The notes under the pieces: model-generated
What the model was told of the DNA's origin: nothing
Seen by the model: the letters and a program-made list of their open reading frames with translations, nothing else
Database searches by the model: none
Source: Zygnema cylindricum
Lineage: Eukaryota > Streptophyta > Zygnematophyceae > Zygnematales > Zygnemataceae
Direction of reading: 5' to 3'
Length of the DNA: 64,000 nt
Assembly (NCBI GenBank): GCA_037447655.1
Contig: JBBHKE010002087.1
Coordinates: 135,988-199,987 of the forward strand
Translations under genes and position numbers: made by a program
Shown: positions 21,931 to 32,716 of the stretch, one piece after another
How the letters are laid out: each line of letters begins with the position of its first letter
How positions within the stretch are numbered: position 1 is the stretch's first letter

Positions 21931-22872
21931 TGTAATTTTGTGGCCTCCATTAGCTTATAGAATATGCAACTTATATAAGACCTCTAAGATAATGCTTGCT
22001 CCTTCCTCTTTCCCACCGAATTAGTGCCACTCTCGCACACAAATGTTCTGATTACCCTCACCCCAATGAGGGCTCGACTCCCCTAAGCGGAACGCAAAAA
22101 AAGTCATTGAATTTGTATGGGCCCGACTCCCCTAAGCCGAACGCAAAAAAAATAACTGAATTTGCTTCCATAAGCAATAAATTATGGCGGGTCAAAGATG
22201 ACCTTTAAATATAGAAGCTCTCTCAAAGAGAGGCACCTAAATTTCACTAAGTCCTAGTCTGCCTACTCACAACTGTCTAGTACTACACCATAGACGAACT
22301 GTCTAGTACTATACCTTAGACCAATATGACCAACCGTCTAGTACTATACCTTAGACCAATAAGAAGACTGTAATGTACAAGACTTCTTGTACCGCCATTG
22401 TACGGCATGGCCTTCTTGGTGACGCTAGTCAGATCGCGAGCCATGGTTCCTCTTCCTTTCTTCTCCAGTGACACAGTTATTTGATGCCACGTGGCATCGC
22501 ATGATGCTACCTCCCAAAGCCGCCAAAATTTCATTCCGACTTGGCAGTTGCCACGACGATCGTCCGATCAAATATATTTACATGGTTGGATTCGCGTCCG
22601 TGCATAATGTCACATGCCGTCGGTTCACATGCGCCTCTTAATGAGTATGTTTCGTTAAATGAATTAGTCACCGAGTAACTATTTAATAAAATATCAAACC
22701 CAATTTGTGGATCGATTCTACAACGACTTAATGGATAAGGTTGGAGACTATTTTATCCTTTAGAGGACTCAGGATCAAATCCGGGTCAAACCAGCCATTT
22801 TGATAAAGTATCCTCTACTCCATTCTACCACCTACTGACCAAAAGGAGGATGCGATAGTTTATATGTTTCTG

Positions 22873-22873
22873 T

Positions 22874-22935
<62 letters not shown>

Positions 22936-22937
22936 TT
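22873..22937. repeat. TC microsatellite in LTR F
   Basis: About 30 TC units with one interruption, at the LTR position where other copies have a short TC run. Confidence 0.95.
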
Positions 22938-22965
22938 AACAAATAGATAAGTGAACTATGAATTA

Positions 22966-23774
22966 GGGTATTTTTCGCATGTAACTGAAACTTAGGCTCT
23001 TACTTTGTTTTTTAGCGAAGATTCTCCATACAGCTTTCAGAGCATTCGGATGTAAACGCAAATAGCTTGTCACTTAAAAAAGTGACTTACGTAGACGTGT
23101 ACTAAGAATTGTGACAGATGAAGTGGTACATAAAATGAGGCGAAACTTCCACCCGCCTTCAATTTGAGGCGTTTCTTCACACGCTGTACAATTTTTGTGA
23201 CTTCGTAATGTCCGTGAAACCCTTAAATACCTTTCACTGTCGCACATAATTTGCGGTTTCGGTTATCGTCTTCCCACTTGCCCACAGGTGGCCAATATTT
23301 TTCATACGCCGTATGTGTGAAGACACGTGTTTTTGAGAGAGACGGCCCCTGTACGGATCAGCGCACCCAAAACATTACGCACACGCTGGAAACGTGGTGT
23401 ATTTTTTTTTTGGTACTCCGCGCACAAAAATTGTAAAAAACTTCAGACACGTGCGACAGTGTCTGCCTATTCGCTCACCTTATTGGACTTTATTTCAAAT
23501 CACCTCACGAGGTGATTTGATGTAAAGTTTGAACATGTGTTGAAAGGACGCGAAAGTGGGTTGAAATGCGCTAAACGACAAATTGTATCGCGCTAAACGA
23601 CAAATTGTATCGCGCTAGACGACAAATACTGTAAGTATAAAGTTTCAGGGTAACGCAACTTGTACGGTGGTGATTTCTTTTTTTTGGTATGGCTGCGGAT
23701 TTTCTCGTTTTTTTCTAAGTTATGGAGGAAAACGACAGAAAATAACTGTAACTTTAGCACATGCGAAAATACCC
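22966..23774. mobile_element. MITE M1 (TTA-type, family M)
   Basis: 809 bp with 16-17 bp TIRs starting GGGTATTTTTCGCATGT, flanked by TTA duplications (22963-22965 and 23775-23777). TTA target and GGG ends suggest PIF/Harbinger relatives. It holds a central palindrome AATCACCTC-AC-GAGGTGATT at about 23498-23517. No transposase is encoded. Confidence 0.88.
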
Positions 23775-24017
23775 TTACCCTTTTCAACAGACCGATATTT
23801 TTGTGTGGAACCAACTAATTTGTTATCTCCGGTGGGGGTCGAACAATGTGGCCCATTCTTTGTCGGATGTAAGTACGTTATTGTACTGTATTTTAGTACG
23901 AAATCAATCCACTATTTTCGCGAGATTTATATATCGTATAAAATGAGACATTTCTTTAGGAATAGTATCGTGATGATTTGGAAGCCATTTTACAATCGAT
24001 ATATGTGCTATAAATAA

Positions 24018-24090
24018 GACTCTGCCGATATCCAGTTGGTGAGGTCAGAGTTCGCAATCGGATATTCGAATCTCGTCGTACCTTTTTTTT
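24018..24090 (+). ncRNA. tRNA-like sequence with downstream T run
   Basis: ATATCCAGTTGGTGAGG resembles a tRNA D-arm/A box and ATATTCGAATCTC a T-arm (loop TTCGAAT). A run of eight T follows at once, as in Pol III genes. The stems pair imperfectly, so it is more likely a tRNA pseudogene or SINE head than a working tRNA. Confidence 0.4.
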
Positions 24091-24099
24091 ATTTTTTTA

Positions 24100-24606
24100 T
24101 TTTTGAACCACCCTGCTGAATCCGGCCGGCCCCCAAAATTTTGCACCCGAATCCCTTCCGAATCCGACGCGGCCGGCGGGGATGGATCGGATACGGATTA
24201 TGGTACCCGATTGTGACCTCCACCTCGGAACAGAATCCATACATTGCAAATCATTTGACCCGATTCCGCCGGTCGAACAAAAGAGGGACCTGTCATATTT
24301 TCTCCCAACAGAATCGATACTTCTTAAGATTACATATTTTTGTCCAGGTGGTGAAAAAATATGTAAATATTTTGCACGTAATTTTTTAGGTTTGAAAATA
24401 TCTGACAAGCCGCTCTCATTGGCCAAGCATTTGGTCGATTACCGCAATCCCGTCGAGTCGAACAAAAAATAAAATTGAATTTTAATCTGGATGTCAATCG
24501 GACGGCCACGAATTAGGAATGGATTCTTCCGTGGAATAACGAATATTCGTGGAAAATGCCGATCATCTACTCTATTAGACGGTGGAATCCCTTTATAGAG
24601 TGTGTG
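24100..24606. other. Unassigned segment, partly GC-rich
   Basis: Its first ~200 bp are richer in GC than the surroundings. A 109-codon minus-strand open frame (24097-24426) has no recognisable motif, and I do not call it a gene. Confidence 0.5.
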
Positions 24607-24608
24607 TA

Positions 24609-25160
24609 CACCGCGAATCGTTATTAGTGTCACTGATTCTAATTTGGGTTCTTAAAATTTTGATTTTTTTTTTCAAATAGGATACATGATTTTAATTTTT
24701 CCTTGACGTTAATTAAGGTACCGTACAAAATAGCGTAAAGCCCGAAAGTACAATAAAAACTAAATAGTATGGTGTACGGTCGATGTCAGACCGTACATAA
24801 ATGTATCTTTTCAAGTGAAAATTTACAAAAAATGAATTATATCAGACGCGCACGCATAGGAATGTGCGCTAGAAAAAACTGGATTAGTCTGACACGTAAA
24901 TTAGTATGGCATGTACGGATAATACGGATAGTACGGCATATTCGCGACGGCGTATGATTTCTAATATTTTGTACGGATAGATATATTAATGTATATAATG
25001 GTACGGCGAATATTCCATTTTTGTTGTTCCCAAATTAACATTAACGCCGAAATTAGAATACACCTTTCTTTTGAAAATTTTCAAATTCTTAATTAGCATC
25101 AAGTACGGTAAATTTTCTTCAACACTAGTTAAACTTTGACACTAATAATGATTCGCGGTG
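24609..25160. mobile_element. MITE Q1 (TA-type, family Q)
   Basis: 552 bp, TIRs CACCGCGAATCGTTATTAGT and its inverse, flanked by TA on both sides. No coding sequence. Same family as Q2-Q9. Confidence 0.85.
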
Positions 25161-25162
25161 TA

Positions 25163-25845
25163 GTTGATCGAACGATTCACGTATCATTCGCTGCTGTCCC
25201 AAAAATGTGCATAAAATCTGAGAACGGTGCGTTCTTTTATTGGGAATTGATCATGGCATTGGCCATTTTGGTTACGCACAGTCACGTCACTTTGTCAAAA
25301 ATTGGACATTTTAAGTACATATTGGTACAATTAAAGTACTGTTGAGTTTAAATTTGACGGTCAATTAGTTGAACAGCTTTGACTTTCAAAATATTGATAC
25401 AACCGGTTAAAATTTTGCCGCGTTTGCGAACGTCGACTGTCATAATAAAATCAACATTTCACACGGCCAGCCAAGGTTTACAGTAACATAACTGCGGCAA
25501 CCACTTGTAAATAAAAGTGTTGGGCACAATCACTTTCTGACTTTACGTGAGCTCCGAAGTGAGAGCACATGTTTGCATTTAACTTAGCCGCAAAACTGAA
25601 ATTTAATCGCCAATCGTAAATAGTGTAGCTTGATTTGGTCGCGCGTGACGACTCGCATTTTTTTCATTTAGTTTCAATTGATATTTTTACGCCGGTTCGT
25701 TTTATTTTAGTGTACAAAGTTTATTTCGTTTCGTGCGATTTAATTTTTCTTCTAATACTTTAGTTTTCAAAGGATTCATTTCGCGTCGTTCTTCAATTTG
25801 CGTCGAAGTTCAACGTAACACTTCGCGACTAAAGGACACAGTCAC
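25163..25845. mobile_element. Fold-back element T2 (one arm and centre)
   Basis: Matches the left arm of T1 (34886-35302 and its continuation) from about 25240 through the AAACTTAGCCGC point and on to the TTTATTTCGTTTCGTGCG centre. A start of the opposite arm is visible at about 25795-25840. Removing the MITEs from T1 gives the same order of blocks. No ORF. Confidence 0.75.
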
Positions 25846-25869
25846 ATGAGCAAACAAGAGGTTCAAGTT

Positions 25870-27060
25870 AAGGTGTATGACAGTGGCCAAGCCTGAACAT
25901 GAGGGTGGCGGTGAATAAAACAAGCGTGAAATCTATAGTGGATGAAATATGTTTAGTTAATAGCGAAGCTCTGAAATCAACCAACTGTAAGATAGGAAGC
26001 CCGCGCAAAGAATCAAAGATAAGTGCCTCGAGAAGCTCAAATTTAATGGTGGCGACATCCTTCTTACAAATTGATTCCTGGACACGTGCAATTGATTTAA
26101 TGACAAGGGTGCAAGGAATCGGCAGATTTGCTAAAGAAACAGGAGGAATGGAACAAGACGCCTCCAAAATGAACCGCCGCGTCTAAAACACAAGAAACAA
26201 CGGTAGCAAGAACGCGAGTATTCCGAACTAGAAACCGAAAGACAAAAGCGGAGGCAATAAGGCACCAACGTCGTACGTAGGCAGCGGGCGCCACACGTGG
26301 TGTCAATAGTCCCATTTCTTTTGCAGACACAAAGCTTGATTACAGGTAGTAGGCCTGTACTCACGATCAAAAGCCCACAAATCAACAAATACGAAGGATG
26401 TCTATAAGGCGATCATCAAAGAGGGAAAAAGATGAGACAAATGTTGGAGTGGGAGGGGAAATGTTAGTAAGGTAGGAGGGACGGTGAAGCAAACACATTG
26501 TCAAAAGATCAAAAGCCACGTGGGGTCAAGGAGGTTGGGAAGGTGGTCCACGTGAAAAGTTTCATCTGAAGAGCAAAACCAAGAAATATGGTCACAAAAA
26601 TATACGAACCAAATAGGTAACTCGACACACGATACCTTGGATTGAGGAGGAGTAAAACCATGAGGCAAGGTAAATGAAAGAAGAATCTGACGAGGTGACA
26701 AAACAACCCACTTTGACGGTTGAAAAGTTGAGATTTGACAAATGATCTTTGATCAAGTTATCGCCCGGCACACTATGGTATATAGGGCCGATAATATATC
26801 TTCTACCATAAAACGCATGAGGCAAAAAAGGTAAGCGGTACAGGAGAGGGCCTGGTAACGAGCAAGAGTAAACAAAGGTTCTCCAAGAGGGTCGCCTAGA
26901 CAAGAGCCAACCGCAAAGTAAAGAGGAGTCAAGTCAATCAATTCAGTGCGGCAGAGGCTGTTTGTCAAAGAATAAAAGGCTCACAATAAAGGGGCATAAC
27001 TGTACAATCGAAGATCTGGTTCTTCTATCGGACGGACATGTCCATCCGTACACAATCTAG
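25870..27060 (-). pseudogene. Degenerate LINE-type reverse transcriptase
   Basis: Minus-strand fragments in shifting frames follow the order of a non-LTR RT found in plant and protist genomes. GDPLGEPLFTLARYQAL lies at about 26850-26895 (family GDPLGGPLFALAH). It is followed by a MVED/YIIGPIYH block at about 26770-26815, where the family has ADDTHIIGP, then DHLSNLNF, and LLHRPSYLT at about 26480-26510 (family RPSYLLRT). Downstream pieces at 25868-26167 may be the C-terminal part but I cannot anchor them. Stops and frameshifts are many. The attribution rests on remembered family motifs. Confidence 0.55.
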
Positions 27061-27127
27061 CTTGGAAAAAAATAATAATAACAAAATAATAATAATAATG
27101 ATAACAACAATAAATAAATGAATAAAA

Positions 27128-27137
27128 NNNNNNNNNN
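27128..27137. other. Assembly gap (10 N)
   Basis: Ten undetermined bases, probably a placeholder of arbitrary length. It lies just left of a tandem repeat, a usual cause of assembly breaks. Confidence 0.98.
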
Positions 27138-27339
27138 GCGAAAACAAACAAAAGAACAACCGGTTGAACGAAATATAAAGTATAAAGTTCCCACTTTTAA
27201 TAAAGTATGTTCTGGTTTGTTGTTTTTTGGCTTTGTGCCGTTTTGGTTGATGGCACGTTTTTACCATTCGATTTTTTCTATTATTCTTGGTATTTTTATA
27301 GTTTTTGGTGGATTTGAGGTTATAACTAATTTTTCCATT

Positions 27340-27680
27340 TACTTTTCACCCTTTTATTCCGTTTGGTAATTGCATTTATGTACTTAGATGGTTTACCATT
27401 GAGCCTTTTTAGTAAGATTTCCATCATAGATTTTACGTATAACGGTGCATTGGAAGAACTTCAAAAAAATATCTGTTTATATGAAAAAGGTTGTTGCACA
27501 ACAGTTTGGTATTCGTCATTTGTACTTTTACCTTTTTAATCAATATTGGAGTTTAGGTGGTTTTTGATATTTTTATGGTTCTTATTATCTTTTTTAGCTT
27601 ACCATTTTTGCACGGTAGTTGGTTTTGCCGTGTTTCGGTTTTTTGTTGTTTGGTCTTGTATGAAATAATTTTCACCCTTG
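27340..27680. repeat. Family U tandem repeat, first block
   Basis: Just over one unit of the ~330-bp repeat: TTTTCACCCTTTTATTCCG to the GTTGTTTGGTCTTG block. Sequence on both sides (27138-27190 and 27680-27760) shares A-rich ACAAACAAAAG words. Confidence 0.75.
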
Positions 27681-28379
27681 AAATATGAAATATAAAGCAA
27701 GTTGGCCAACAAGAAAACAAACAAAAGCGATCACTCGGTACAACCATGTCGATAACGTAAACAACAATACCAAACAAGAAAAGTAATAACAATGCAATGG
27801 TATGTTTAGTTCCTTGTCGACCTGTTTCCTGGTTTTTCTCGAAGCGGTGTAGATGATATCGCTGTTGTTGTGAAATTTGTTAATGTCTCGTTTATTGAAA
27901 AGGTAAAGCAAGCCTGTTGAAGATGTCGTTCAAAATTGATATCCGGCAAGAGAGGTCTCACGTATTTCCTTCACGTCGGACGTCACGTATCCTTATGCTT
28001 CATGGTGCTCGTCCTATTTTTGGTGATATTATATTGACTCTCGTGCAATGGTGGGTAAGACGGCTCAGCATATAAGATTATGCCAAGGACTAGGACCGTA
28101 ATTATGGGCGTTGAGTACTATGGACAGTGTTATTTCAATAGCGTCAATTTTTTTTGTTGTTGCGGCATTGCTTTATACGAGTTCCTCCGTACATGAGATT
28201 GGTGCTTGTTTGAGAATAACGAGCTTGTACACCTTAAATATTAATGGCCTCTTTTCGCCATCATTTGTTGTAGCTTGACAACGATTGCAATTTTTTGTCC
28301 TTCAATACAGTATTTCGTTGTTCAATTCGTTGGTTTTCGTCCCGAGCTCCCTAAATGGGCTCCGCCGAGAATATATCGT
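27681..28379. other. Unassigned spacer inside the U repeat region
   Basis: No ORF of note and no recognisable repeat in this ~700-bp stretch. Confidence 0.5.
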
Positions 28380-28796
28380 TTTTGTTATTTATACGGTTCT
28401 TATTAGCTTTTTTAGCTTGCCCTTTTTGCACGGTAGTTGGTTTTGCCATCTTTCGGTTTTTTGTTGTTTGGTCTCGTATGAAATACTTTTCACCCTTTTA
28501 TTCCGTTTGGTAATTGCATTTATGTACTTAGATGGTTTACCATTGAGCCTTTTTAGTAAGATTTCCATCATAGATTTTACGTATAACCGTGCATTATAAG
28601 AACTTCAAAAATAAATCTGTTTATATGAAAATGGTTGTTACACAATAGTTTGGTATTCGTCATTTGTACTTTTACCTTTTTAATCAATATTGGAGTTTAG
28701 GTGGTTTTTATTATTTATACGGTTCTTATTAGCTTTTTTAGCTCGCCCTTTTTGCGCGGTAGTTGGTTTTGCCGTCTTTTGGTTTTTGCAATTCTG

Positions 28797-29692
28797 TGGT
28801 CTCCATTGACCCACAAAATGGGCAACCCATGTAAAGCCTCTAGGATAATATTTGCCCCTTTCACTTTCCCACTGAATAAGTGCCACCCAGGCACACAAAT
28901 ATTCTGACCACCCCCACCCCTGTGAGGACTCGACTCCCGTGAGCTGAACAGAAAAAGAATCACTGAATTTGCTCCCGTGAGTAGTAACTTATGGTTGGTC
29001 AAAGATGACCTTTATAGTTACAAGCTCTTTTAGAGAGAGGTACCTAAATTTCACTAAGTCCTGGTCTGTCTACTCACGTCTACCTACTACTAAACCCTAG
29101 TCAAATAGGAACAATGTATAGTACAAAAAGGTACAAAAAGGTACAATGGCCGATGTACTTATTGTACGGCTATTTTACGACATGGCCTTCAAGGTGATGC
29201 ATGTCAAATCAGGAGCCATGATTCCTCCTCCCATCTTCCTCGGTAACCAATAATGTGGCGCCACGTGGCATCGCGTGACGTTATCTCCAAAAGGTTGCCA
29301 AAAACTCATTCCGTGTGGCAGCTGCAAAGACGGCCGTCCGATTAATTAAATTTACACGGTTCGGATTCGCGTTTGTGCACAGATTGTTTCACATGCGCCT
29401 CTTCGTCAAATTGGTATGAATTAGCCAACGTGTCAAAAAATAAGTAATTATCAAACCTTTTAATTTTGTCATTTCGTCAACGCCTTAATGGTTAAGGTGT
29501 ATGGATGATTTGTTAGTCTGCTGGCCGAGGTTCAAATTTTGACTTGGACACCATTTTGGTAAAATGCTCTCTTCTTTAGTCTGCCACCTTCTGAATAAGG
29601 CCACAGCCATGGCGTGTCTTTGATCCTCTCTCTCTCTCTTTTGAGTCTAACTAAAATAGAGAAGTGAACTATTAATTACCTCTTTTCCATAT
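28797..29692 (-). mobile_element. Solo LTR G in a U repeat unit
   Basis: Copia-type LTR closely related to D (same module and C-terminal GTGAACTATTAATTACCTCTTTT). It splits a U unit between TTTTGGTTTT and GTTGTTTGG. The right end is slightly altered and no clean target duplication is visible. A tRNA-like module is at about 29472-29553. Confidence 0.85.
29472..29553 (+). promoter_or_regulatory. tRNA-like module in LTR G
   Basis: GCCTTAATGGTTAAGGT forms a D-arm-like hairpin and reads like an A box; GGTTCAAATTTTG is a B-box-like T-arm. A CATTTTGGTAAAATG hairpin follows. Opposite to the LTR. Confidence 0.6.
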
Positions 29693-30095
29693 GTTGTTTG
29701 GTATCGTATGAAATAATTTTCACCCTTTTATTCCGTTTGGTAATCGCATTTATGTACTTAGATGATTTACCATTGAGCCTTTTTAGTAAGATTTCCATCA
29801 TAGATTTTACGTATAACGGTGCATTGGAAGAACTTCAAAAAAATATCTGTTTATATGAAAAAGGTTGTTGCACAACAGTTTGGTATTCGTCATTTGTACT
29901 TTTACCTTTTTAATCAATATTGGAGTTTAGGTGGTTTTTGATATTTTTATGGTTCTTATTATCTTTTTTAGCTTACCATTTTTGCACGGTAGTTGGTTTT
30001 GCCGTGTTTCGGTTTTTTGTTGTTTGGTCTTGTATGAAATAATTTTCACCCTTTAATTCCGTTTGGTAATCGCATTTATGTACTTAGATGGTTTA

Positions 30096-31263
30096 TGCTG
30101 AAATTTAAGTATTTTATAGGTCTAGAGATTGTAAAATAAAAGCCAAAACAATGACAGCTTGCCTCTAACTCTTCACTCAAGTCCCCACACTTGTCGCAGT
30201 CACTGATGACTTGAGGAGGAGTTATATCCATGGCTGCCTAGGCTGTCCAAAGAGGATAGGAAGGCAAATCTCGATAGATTTACCTAAAATATTTGACTAA
30301 CCCGGGATTTGATCCGGGTACCTGCCGTCCATCAAATTAGCCGGAAGCCTAAACCTCTAAATCTACGATTAACGAATATGAGGTTTGATAAATATTTATT
30401 ATGTTACACGTAGATTAGTTCATTTAACGGGATATAGATACGTAATGCATAGATACAGTTTTTGTACGATTTTAATGTACTATATGAAACGGATACCTCG
30501 CATTTGTTTCGAACACGAAACAAATACCGCGCGTATATTTTCAACGGCTATAGTTGTATCCGGTTTTGATCAAACGGCCACGATAGGCGTCGCGATCACG
30601 GAATATGTACTTTAGGCGTTTTACTGTCATCGCCACGTCATGTGACACGTGGCGCGACAACGTTGGATTGCGGCAACTCCGGAGATTACGCGAACAAATC
30701 CCGATATGACACGTGTCGACATTTTGGCCATGTCGTACGATGGGCGTACATAAAGTACACTGGCACATGTACTTTTCTGTACGACACAGTAATTTGATTG
30801 GTGCCGTACGTCGGTAGATAGAGTTTTATAGAGAGATAGGACTTCGAAAATTTAGTAGGTAGCAGCCTCTCTTCGAGAGAGCTCTTATACAAAAGGGTCA
30901 TCTTTGACCATTTATATCGATCAATTTACTTGACCACTTTTAGTGATTCTTTTTGCTGCGGACTCAGGGGAGTCCAGGCTACACAGGAGTGTAGTCGGTC
31001 AGAGTTTTTGCATGCCAAGGTGGCTGCATTTCTAAGGGAAAGTCAAAGTGGGTGAATGTGTCCAAAACTCATATTCTAACTTTTCATTATGTGGTGGAAC
31101 TGAGCACATAGAAAGTCTTATTTCACAGGGGTGAAACTATAATGGGTTTCTGATTGTCAATGGGTCAGTCATTTGGGTTTATATCAACTTGGAGTCAGCA
31201 TTATCTAGATAAGCTTCTTTTGGATCTGCGATTTCTGTGGGCAATGGAGCACACAGAGTTTCA
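30096..31263 (+). mobile_element. Solo LTR H in a U repeat unit
   Basis: 1168-bp copia-type LTR, plus strand, ending GAGTTTCA. Flanks GTTTA (30091-30095) and GCTTA (31264-31268) are a one-mismatch target duplication, and removal restores the U motif GGTTTACCATTGAG. Confidence 0.9.
30296..30372 (-). promoter_or_regulatory. tRNA-like module in LTR H
   Basis: On the minus strand CCGGATCAAATCCCGG gives a T-arm with loop ATCAAAT, preceded by a D-arm-like TTTAGAGGTTTAGGC. B-box consensus met. Confidence 0.55.
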
Positions 31264-31440
31264 GCTTACCATTGAGCCTTCTTAGTAAGATTTCTATCAT
31301 ATATTTTACGTATAACCGTGCATTAGAAGAACTTCAAAAAAAAACTTGTTTATCTGAAAATGGTTGTTGCACAACAGTTTGGTATACGTCATTTGTACTT
31401 TTACCTTTTTAATCAAAATTGGAGTTTAGGTCATCAACAG

Positions 31441-31954
31441 TTTCTTCTATATGGTCGTTTGTAAGTTGGGACTTTAAAAAATGGATAGATTCGTCTTATA
31501 ATTTATGAAAAAGTTTGGAGAACCAAGCATCAAATGGAGTGCAACCAAAGAGTGCACTTAGTAACATACGACAACAAGCGCCCTTGTGATCCACACTGTT
31601 AGGGTAACTACATTGACCAATTTCGCATGGATGTTGGGCATAATGATAGATTGAACCACCGACGAGTGATCACGTGTGAGGTTTTGTTGTCGCGACTGAA
31701 CGATTGAGGTTTAACTTACAAAACTTGTCTTTTAAGTTTATATTTCCATTGAAGAGCTTTAAACACCACATCTTCTTATTTTAGTCTTCTTCATCTTGCC
31801 TCGTTTTTGGCAATATGCATTCTTTGTGAATGGAGTGTGGGTGCATATTCATGAGTGTGTGTTAACGTACGTGAAACGTGCCGATCGATACCCGGATTTG
31901 TGGTAAAATCCACATTAAAACCTAATGAAATTGGACTCGCTAGCCTCAACACTT
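31441..31954. other. Unassigned spacer
   Basis: I see no gene, repeat or element in this stretch beyond the end of the U array. Confidence 0.5.
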
Positions 31955-32030
31955 GAGTTGGTGGCTCAATGGTTAGTGCGTTCACAACTAAAGTGAAAGG
32001 TCCTAAGTTTAAATCATTGCCTTTATTGGG
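31955..32030 (+). ncRNA. tRNA-like / SINE head
   Basis: GTGGCTCAATGGTTAGTGCG is an excellent A-box/D-arm, followed by a CCTAAGTTTAAATC B-box relic at the usual spacing. This is the layout of tRNA-derived SINE heads and degenerate tRNA genes. I cannot define the 3' end. Confidence 0.5.
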
Positions 32031-32229
32031 ATCGTCCATTATATCCTCTGATTCTACAAATCTTAACAGTGTGGTCTTGGAGCAATCATTACTCTTGAGT
32101 ATCGGATTTTTAGACGTATGGAAAAAGAGAACATTGGCCACCAACCCCACTTGTGCCTTCGATTTAAATGACGCCTTGAGGCTTAACATGGGAAGTGTTC
32201 CTAACAACCTAAAGTTAAAAGAGATTAGA

Positions 32230-32303
32230 GTGGAGCCATAAATATTCAAGGACCTCTTTCGCTTTCGTGGAGCCATAAATATTCAAAGACCTCTTTCGCT
32301 TTC
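32230..32303. repeat. 37-bp direct tandem duplication
   Basis: Two units starting GTGGAGCCATAAATATTC, one mismatch between them. Confidence 0.95.
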
Positions 32304-32431
32304 TACGTCGACAAAATCTATGTGGAGTCTGTTGCCTTGGATCAAAGGTTTGTGAACATATGCTCTAGTTGGCAACGGTTTCTCCTTTCAAAGAGGAGAT
32401 TGCTCCACTCGAGGCGCGTGCATTAAGCTTG

Positions 32432-32511
32432 AAAGACCTTCCACACTCTTCAAGGAAAAACCGAGGGGTTAAAAGACCTTCCACACTCTTCAAGGAAAAA
32501 CCGAGGGGTTA
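32432..32511. repeat. 40-bp direct tandem duplication
   Basis: Two adjacent copies starting AAAGACCTTCCACACTC, nearly identical. Confidence 0.95.
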
Positions 32512-32560
32512 AGGGAAGCAGACAGGTACAGATGGCTTGTTTGGACAAGAATGGAGCAAT

Positions 32561-32716
32561 GAGGTCAAATTTCCTTTAGTAAGGGATCCTTTTGCCTATG
32601 GGAGGAGGGACAGCCTGCATTTGAAACGCTTTTTCAGGGAGGTCAAATTTCCCTGAGTAAGGGATCGTGTCGCCTATGGGAGGAGGGACAGCCTGCATGT
32701 GAAACGTTTTTTCAGG
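32561..32716. repeat. 78-bp direct tandem duplication
   Basis: Two adjacent copies starting GAGGTCAAATTTCC, several substitutions apart. This is the third independent duplication within 500 bp. Confidence 0.93.

Larger units (their letters stand above)
21931..23789 (-). mobile_element. Solo LTR F, interrupted by MITE M1
   Basis: Copia-type LTR flanked by the perfect 5-bp target duplication GACCG (21926-21930 and 23790-23794). It contains internal duplications (GTCTAGTACTA, three times at about 22269-22350), a tRNA-like module at about 22700-22800, a long TC microsatellite, and MITE M1 (22966-23774) inserted about 15 bp before its end. Confidence 0.93.
28380..31440. repeat. Family U tandem repeat (~330-bp unit), broken by two solo LTRs
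   Basis: The marker GGTTCTTATTA recurs at about 28395, 28720 and 29950. Subtracting solo LTR G leaves spacings of 325 and about 332 bp, so the units were head to tail before LTRs G and H inserted. Each unit has the same order of T-rich blocks, including ATTCCGTTTGGTAAT, TTTACCATTGAGCC and TTTGGTATTCGTCA. Open frames in it (up to 104 codons) are hydrophobic and differ between units, so I do not call genes. Confidence 0.8.

Noticed and set aside
31791-32276. 161-codon minus-strand open frame
   Set aside because: It overlaps the tRNA-like/SINE head and the start of a 37-bp duplication, has no recognisable domain, and composition does not look coding.
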